DNA from: Hymenobacter edaphi
Lineage (GTDB): Bacteria; Bacteroidota; Bacteroidia; Cytophagales; Hymenobacteraceae
Assembly: GCF_003258365.1 (NCBI RefSeq)
Contig: NZ_QHKM01000001.1
Span: forward strand, 248,001-312,000
Direction: 5' to 3'
DNA length: 64,000 bases
The notes under the pieces were generated by a model. It was given only the letters and a program-made list of their open reading frames with translations, was not told the DNA's origin and made no database searches. The position numbers and the translations under genes were made by a program. This document shows, in pieces, positions 60,146-64,000 of the stretch (position 1 is its first letter; each line of letters opens with the position of its first letter).

Positions 60146-60499
60146 ATGGCTACCACGCCCGACCCCGCTCAGTCCTCCTCGCCCAATGCCGCCGAGGAGC
60201 CGAAGCGCCCCAACCCCAGCAACAGCGGCGCCAACGATAACCCCGACGAGTTCAGCGAATTCCGCAAGCCCAACGCGCCCGGCACCGAAGACTACAGCTC
60301 GGAAAGCCGCCGGGCCGACCCCCGCGAGCAGCCCGGCCACGTGGAGCAAAACCAGGACCCCGACGCCGTAGCCGCCGCCCAGAACGCCGGCAACGACGAG
60401 CAGCGCGCCGCCTGGAAGGCCGACGACCCGCGCTACGGCAGCGGCCACCGCCCCGGCACCCAGCGCAGCCCCGCCGACGGCGGCGAAGACGCCGACTAA
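60146..60499 (+). CDS. Acidic, disordered hypothetical protein
   Basis: 117 residues rich in Pro, Asp, Glu, Asn and Gly with no hydrophobic segment (for example EEPKRPNPSNSGANDNPDEF, DYSSESRRADPREQPGHVEQ). It is probably intrinsically disordered and hydrophilic, in the manner of stress-protective hydrophilin-like proteins; this is an inference. No family seen. A perfect 20-bp hairpin terminates it. Confidence 0.75.
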   Translation: MATTPDPAQSSSPNAAEEPKRPNPSNSGANDNPDEFSEFRKPNAPGTEDYSSESRRADPREQPGHVEQNQDPDAVAAAQNAGNDEQRAAWKADDPRYGSGHRPGTQRSPADGGEDAD

Positions 60500-60510
60500 G
60501 CACCCGGCCG

Positions 60511-60555
60511 AACGCAAAAGGCCCGCCGACACTGCGTCGGCGGGCCTTTTGCGTT
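60511..60555. terminator. Perfect 20-bp hairpin terminator
   Basis: Stem 60511-60530 with 60536-60555, loop of 5, A4 run on the left arm and T4 run on the right, shared by the two convergent genes. Confidence 0.92.
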
Positions 60556-60569
60556 AATGGAAAGCGAGG

Positions 60570-61163
60570 TTAGCGGGGGCCGAGCTGGCTGGTCACCTCC
60601 GGGCTCAGCGGCGACACGGCCGGGCCGAAGTAGTGCGTCAGGCGGCCGTCGGGCCCGACGAGGTACTTGGCGAAGTTCCAGTCGGGGGCCTGCTCGTTCC
60701 AGCCGTTGCGGCGGGCGTCGCTGAGCCACTGGTACACGGTGTTTTGCTGGGGCTGCTTCACCACCACGCTCTTCTTCATCAGCGGGAAGGACACGCCGAA
60801 ATTCACCTGGCAGAACTGGCTGATGGCGTGGTCGTCGGCCTGTTCCTGCTCGCGGAAGTCGTTGGCCGGAAAGCCGAGCACCACCAGCTGGTCGCCGTAC
60901 TGCTCCTGCAGCTGCTGCAACTCGGCGTACTGGTTGGTGTAGCCGCAGTTCGAGGCCGTGTTCACCAGCAGCACCTGCTTGCCCTTCAGGTCCCGGAAGG
61001 GCAGGGGCTGGCCCGAGTTCAGGGTGCCCGCCAGGTCGTAGAACGAGGCCGGGGCGGCGGCGCGCTGTTTGTTTTCCAGCACCTTGCCCCGCTGGCCCGA
61101 TTTGCTCAGGCGCATGATCAGGGGGTACAGCAGCTTAAGTAAGGTTTGGCGGAAGGAGGCCAT
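60570..61163 (-). CDS. Glutathione peroxidase family (thiol peroxidase)
   Basis: 197 residues. The peroxidatic motif VNTASNCGYTNQYAELQQLQEQY uses Cys in place of selenocysteine. FPANDFREQEQADD and the WNFAKYLVGPDG motif complete the catalytic tetrad (Cys, Gln, Trp, Asn). Bacterial enzymes of this type reduce peroxides using thioredoxin. A N-terminal extension of about 40 residues beyond the usual 160 contains an amphipathic/hydrophobic stretch (LLKLLYPLIMRLSK). Confidence 0.94.
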   Translation of the reverse strand: MASFRQTLLKLLYPLIMRLSKSGQRGKVLENKQRAAAPASFYDLAGTLNSGQPLPFRDLKGKQVLLVNTASNCGYTNQYAELQQLQEQYGDQLVVLGFPANDFREQEQADDHAISQFCQVNFGVSFPLMKKSVVVKQPQQNTVYQWLSDARRNGWNEQAPDWNFAKYLVGPDGRLTHYFGPAVSPLSPEVTSQLGPR

Positions 61164-61232
61164 AGGCAGAAGTCAGGCGTGAATGAACGCTGCAAGGTAC
61201 TCTGCCCGCGCGGCCCGGGTTGCGGGGCGGGG

Positions 61233-62354
61233 CTACTGCCCGCCTTTGGGCGTGTGGAAGCTGGCCGTGTCGCGGTAGTAAAAGCCGGCCAGCGTGGTCA
61301 CGAAGGCGTACCGGCCGCAGGTGTTGACGGAGGTAATCTGGTTGGTGGCCAGCCCATCGTTGTCCAGCTCCGTGAACACCAGGTCGTTGTTGCGGAAGCG
61401 CACGCGCCACAGCTGCGCCTGAAACGTGGCGTAGAGGGCGGCCCCCACGTTGTGAAAGGTGAGCAGCGCGTAGTCGGTGCCGGCCAGGCTGCGCAGCGGC
61501 GCCCAGGTTTCGCCCTGGTCGTCGGACACGACCAGCGTGGTCCCGCTCAGCGCGCAGAGGCGGTTTTGCAGGGTAAACATCTGCGTGACGAAGCCGTTGA
61601 CGCCCGGCGCGGGGCCGTGGCCAAAGGCCTTGACGCTGCCCGTGGTATCGACCCGGAAAAACTGCCCGCCCAGCGACACGAAAAACTTGTGGTGATAAGC
61701 CGCCGCGAAGTAGCCCGCCTGCACAAACCCGGTCCCGGCCGGCGCCGGCCGCAGGACCAGCGGGCGGGTGCTTTTCAGCTCCAGCGACTCGCCGGGGCGG
61801 AAGCCGGCTATGGGCCCCACCCGCAGCAGGCTGCACTGCTGCCAGGCGCTGGTGCCCTCGGTGGGGGCCAGCACGTAGCGCCCGTCGACGACCGGGTAGC
61901 CCGAGTTGCCGAGCTGCGGCAGCGGAAAGGCCTTGTTCGTGGCCGGGTCGGTGGAATAGGTGGGGCGGAAGGTAAACCGGGCAATGTTGGACACCGGCGA
62001 GGCGGTGAGAAACACCGCCAGCAGGTTGTAATCCTGCAGCAGGACCCCGACGGTGGGGGTAATGGTCGGGGGCACCAGGTAGCCGTAGGTCGGCAGTCCG
62101 TTCAGAAAAGCGCCGTTGAGGCCGCGGTTGAGCCGGCGGGGCTTCACGTACCAGAGCGCCGTGTTGCTGGCCACCACCAGCGTCGAGTCGTTTTGGCGGG
62201 CCGAGGTCAGCAGCAGGCGGTTGTAGCTCGTCAGCGACGAGTCCAGCGTCCAGGACCGGGCCGGGGCGGGCTCCGCCACAAGCTTGATCCGTTCCTTGGT
62301 GCAGGCGCCGGTCAGCAGGGCCAGCAGGAGCAATAAACACGACAAACGGGACAT
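61233..62354 (-). CDS. Lipoprotein with beta-propeller-like repeats
   Basis: 373 residues. A lipoprotein signal peptide (MSRLSCLLLLLALLTGAC, lipobox LTGAC) precedes a series of about seven short repeats of strand-rich sequence; one has the BNR/sialidase-like VVSDDQGETWAPLRSL (Asp-box S-x-D-x-G-x-T-W). Other blades are YNRLLLTSARQNDSTLVVASNTALWYV and QNRLCALSGTTLVVSDDQ. Probably a surface or periplasmic sensing or binding protein. Function unknown. Confidence 0.8.
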   Translation of the reverse strand: MSRLSCLLLLLALLTGACTKERIKLVAEPAPARSWTLDSSLTSYNRLLLTSARQNDSTLVVASNTALWYVKPRRLNRGLNGAFLNGLPTYGYLVPPTITPTVGVLLQDYNLLAVFLTASPVSNIARFTFRPTYSTDPATNKAFPLPQLGNSGYPVVDGRYVLAPTEGTSAWQQCSLLRVGPIAGFRPGESLELKSTRPLVLRPAPAGTGFVQAGYFAAAYHHKFFVSLGGQFFRVDTTGSVKAFGHGPAPGVNGFVTQMFTLQNRLCALSGTTLVVSDDQGETWAPLRSLAGTDYALLTFHNVGAALYATFQAQLWRVRFRNNDLVFTELDNDGLATNQITSVNTCGRYAFVTTLAGFYYRDTASFHTPKGGQ

Positions 62355-62490
62355 GCGAATCGGCGTTAAGGCAGGATAGAAACCGCCGCAATATCGGATG
62401 CGCCCGGCATTTTCGGGCCGCGGCCGACGCGGGGCCGGCGCGCGGCCCGTACCTTTAGCGGGCCTGCCCCCCGATTACCCCAGCCCCTGC

Positions 62491-63204
62491 GTGGACGATT
62501 ACCTGCTCTTCGTGGACACCGAAACCACCGGCCTGCCGCGCCGCTGGGACCAGCCCTACGCCTCGGGCCAGTGGCCCCACGTGGCGCAGCTGGCCTGGCA
62601 GCTCTACACCGCCGCGGGCGACTTTGTGAAGGAAGAAAACCACTTCCTGCAGATTCCGGTGGGCACCATGCCCGCCGCCGCCGTGGCCGTGCACGGCATC
62701 ACGCCGGCGTTTCTGCACCAGCACGGGCAGGCGCCCGGCCCGGTGCTGCAGCGCCTGCTGGCCGATCTGGCGCGGTTTCAGCCGCGCGTCGTCGGCTACT
62801 TTCTGCAGCTCGATTTTCACGTCATCGGGGCGGCGCTGCACCGCGCCGGGCTGCCCAACCCGCTGCCCGCCCTGCCGCAGTTTTGCACCATGAAAGTCAG
62901 CGGCCGCCCCGACGACGGCACCCACCGCCGCTACCGCCGCCTGGCCGAGCTGCACGAGCTGCTGCTGGGCCAGGCGCTGCCCCGCCTGCACGACGCGCGC
63001 GAGGACGCCGCCGCCACCGCCCGCTGCTTTTTTGAGCTGCAGCGCCTCGGCCGCATCCCGCCCGCCGTACTCCGCGGGCAGCCGCCGCTGAGCCCGCCTA
63101 CCGGCCCGCCGCCCGCCGTTTGGCCGCCCCGCTCCTTGCTGCTCGTGGGCGGTGCCCTGCTTCTCGTTCTGCTTTTTCTAGCCCTGCTATGGATACTCGT
63201 TTAG
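62491..63204 (+). CDS. DnaQ-like 3'-5' exonuclease with a C-terminal TM
   Basis: 237 residues from GTG 62491 (DDYLLFVDTETTGLP). DEDDh motifs: D and E in FVDTETTG, the HGITPAFL loop, a D in YFLQLDFHVIGAAL and HDAREDAAATARC. The last about 25 residues (RSLLLVGGALLLVLLFLALLWILV) form a TM helix, unusual in this family. The stop overlaps the next gene by 16 bases; exonuclease plus cNMP/CBS pairs are seen in many bacteria, hinting at a shared nucleotide-signalling role. Confidence 0.88.
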   Translation: MDDYLLFVDTETTGLPRRWDQPYASGQWPHVAQLAWQLYTAAGDFVKEENHFLQIPVGTMPAAAVAVHGITPAFLHQHGQAPGPVLQRLLADLARFQPRVVGYFLQLDFHVIGAALHRAGLPNPLPALPQFCTMKVSGRPDDGTHRRYRRLAELHELLLGQALPRLHDAREDAAATARCFFELQRLGRIPPAVLRGQPPLSPPTGPPPAVWPPRSLLLVGGALLLVLLFLALLWILV

Positions 63205-64000
63205 CCTTTCTGCGCACCGTGGAGCCCTTTGCCTTCCTGCCCGACGAGGTGCTGGCCGGCGTGGTGGAGCTGCTGGAGGAAGTGAAGCACCCCAAGGAAA
63301 CCCTGCTCTACCAGCAGGACGTGTCGAAGCTGCGCCACCTCGACATCGTGGTAGAGGGCGCCTACGACACGTTTTTCCTCGACAGCGAGCAGCGCCAGCG
63401 CCTGCCCGAGGTGTACGGCCCGGGCACCAGCTACGGGGGCATGTCCATTTTGCTCAACAAGAAGCGCAGCCTGCGCACCGTGGTGGCCCGCGCCGGCACC
63501 CGGGTGCTGCAGCTGCCGCGCCGCGACTTCCGGGCCCTGTGCCTGGCCTACGAGCCGTTCTTTCAGTACTTCACCCACCGCTTCGGCCAGCGCATGCTCG
63601 ACGACGAGTACGCGCACTTCGTCAAGCCCGCCTCGCCGCCGGAGGAGAATTTCCTCGTCGCCGACCAGCTCTTCTCTCGCCGCATCGACTCGCTGGAAGT
63701 GCGGCCCATTGTGGCCTGCCCGGCCAGCACGCCCATTTTTCAGGTGGCCCGGCGCATGGCCACCACCAAGGTCAGCTGCCTGTTCGTGACCGACGAGAGC
63801 GGCGACAACCTCACGGGCTACTGCACCGACATCACCCTGCGCGACGCGGTGGTGGCCAAGTGCCTCGACGCCCAGCGGCCGGTGGGCGAGGTGGCGGCCA
63901 CCCCGCTGGTGTCCATTGCCAGCGCGGCCTACGTGCACGAGGCCATCCTGCTCATGTTTCAGACCAAGACGCGCTACCTGCTGGTGGAGCGCGCGGGGCG
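63189..64000 (+). CDS. cNMP-binding/CBS domain protein (DUF294-type), 3' partial
   Basis: ATG 63189, running past the window end (270 complete codons visible). Residues about 10-125 are a cyclic-nucleotide-binding domain (FAFLPDEVLAGVVELLEEVKH, GTSYGGMSILLNKKRSLRTVVA), and from about 165 begins a CBS pair (PASTPIFQVARRMATTKVSCLFVTDESG, GYCTDITLRDAVV, VHEAILLMFQTKTRYLLVE). Full-length relatives continue with a DUF294 nucleotidyltransferase-like domain. It probably senses cNMP or adenylates. The upstream exonuclease overlaps and is co-translated. Confidence 0.88.
   Translation, partial: MDTRLAFLRTVEPFAFLPDEVLAGVVELLEEVKHPKETLLYQQDVSKLRHLDIVVEGAYDTFFLDSEQRQRLPEVYGPGTSYGGMSILLNKKRSLRTVVARAGTRVLQLPRRDFRALCLAYEPFFQYFTHRFGQRMLDDEYAHFVKPASPPEENFLVADQLFSRRIDSLEVRPIVACPASTPIFQVARRMATTKVSCLFVTDESGDNLTGYCTDITLRDAVVAKCLDAQRPVGEVAATPLVSIASAAYVHEAILLMFQTKTRYLLVERAG

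Overview
The window looks like chromosome of a high-GC member of the Bacteroidota, most likely Hymenobacter or a close relative (Cytophagales). Supporting signs are three secreted proteins ending in type IX secretion (T9SS) sorting domains, almost no Shine-Dalgarno sequences, TAnnTTTG-like -7 promoter elements shortly before several starts, a menaquinone-type central metabolism gene (mqo), and a very GC-rich coding style with many GTG/TTG starts. No phage, integrase, transposase, CRISPR array or rRNA was seen. There is one tRNA (Ser, anticodon GGA).

Layout. 1-19 kb: mostly single metabolic or housekeeping genes. They include a T9SS-secreted GH85 endoglycosidase (partial), a GNAT acetyltransferase, a CtlX-type citrulline hydrolase, mqo, an SDR, an MscS channel, a cupin, nicotinamidase, a 2'-5' RNA ligase-like protein, a membrane MutS-like ATPase broken by an in-frame TAG, a P-loop kinase, a Thg1-like polymerase and hutI. 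19.7-25.4 kb: envelope proteins, including an ECF sigma factor translationally coupled to a TM/linker/beta-barrel protein. 25.8-28.9 kb: a tightly overlapping five-gene set (PhzF, DoxX-like, frameshifted DUF2071, membrane methyltransferase, membrane protein). 29-37.3 kb: DUF5071, ruvC, a flippase-like membrane protein with a GT2 transferase, cytochrome c, an orphan DppC-like permease, a SpoIIE phosphatase and DinB.

37.3-45.2 kb: a surface polysaccharide locus (O-antigen ligase, Wzz, flippase, GT4, NodB deacetylase, GT2) with a YrhB/Imm35-like orphan inside it. 45.4-52.1 kb: tatD, ansA, tRNA-Ser, an RCC1-repeat T9SS cargo and a 921-residue hybrid histidine kinase. 52.2-59.6 kb: a minus-strand stress block with three tandem-USP proteins, a five-BON protein, DUF2892, an L,D-transpeptidase, a D-lactate-dehydrogenase-like enzyme and the decayed C-terminus of a flavohemoglobin. 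Three near-identical TGA-N6-TCA dyads (CRP/FNR-like) lie in or next to the upstream regions of this block, suggesting one oxygen- or NO-responsive regulon. 60-64 kb: an acidic disordered protein, glutathione peroxidase, a lipoprotein, and an exonuclease/cNMP-CBS pair running off the end.

The most distinctive non-coding feature is a set of 85-210 bp inverted-repeat elements between genes. Two of them share arm sequence. The best candidates for something not well described are the dyad-marked stress block, the kinase plus Thg1-like RNA-repair neighbourhood, and the sigma plus envelope-spanning barrel pair.
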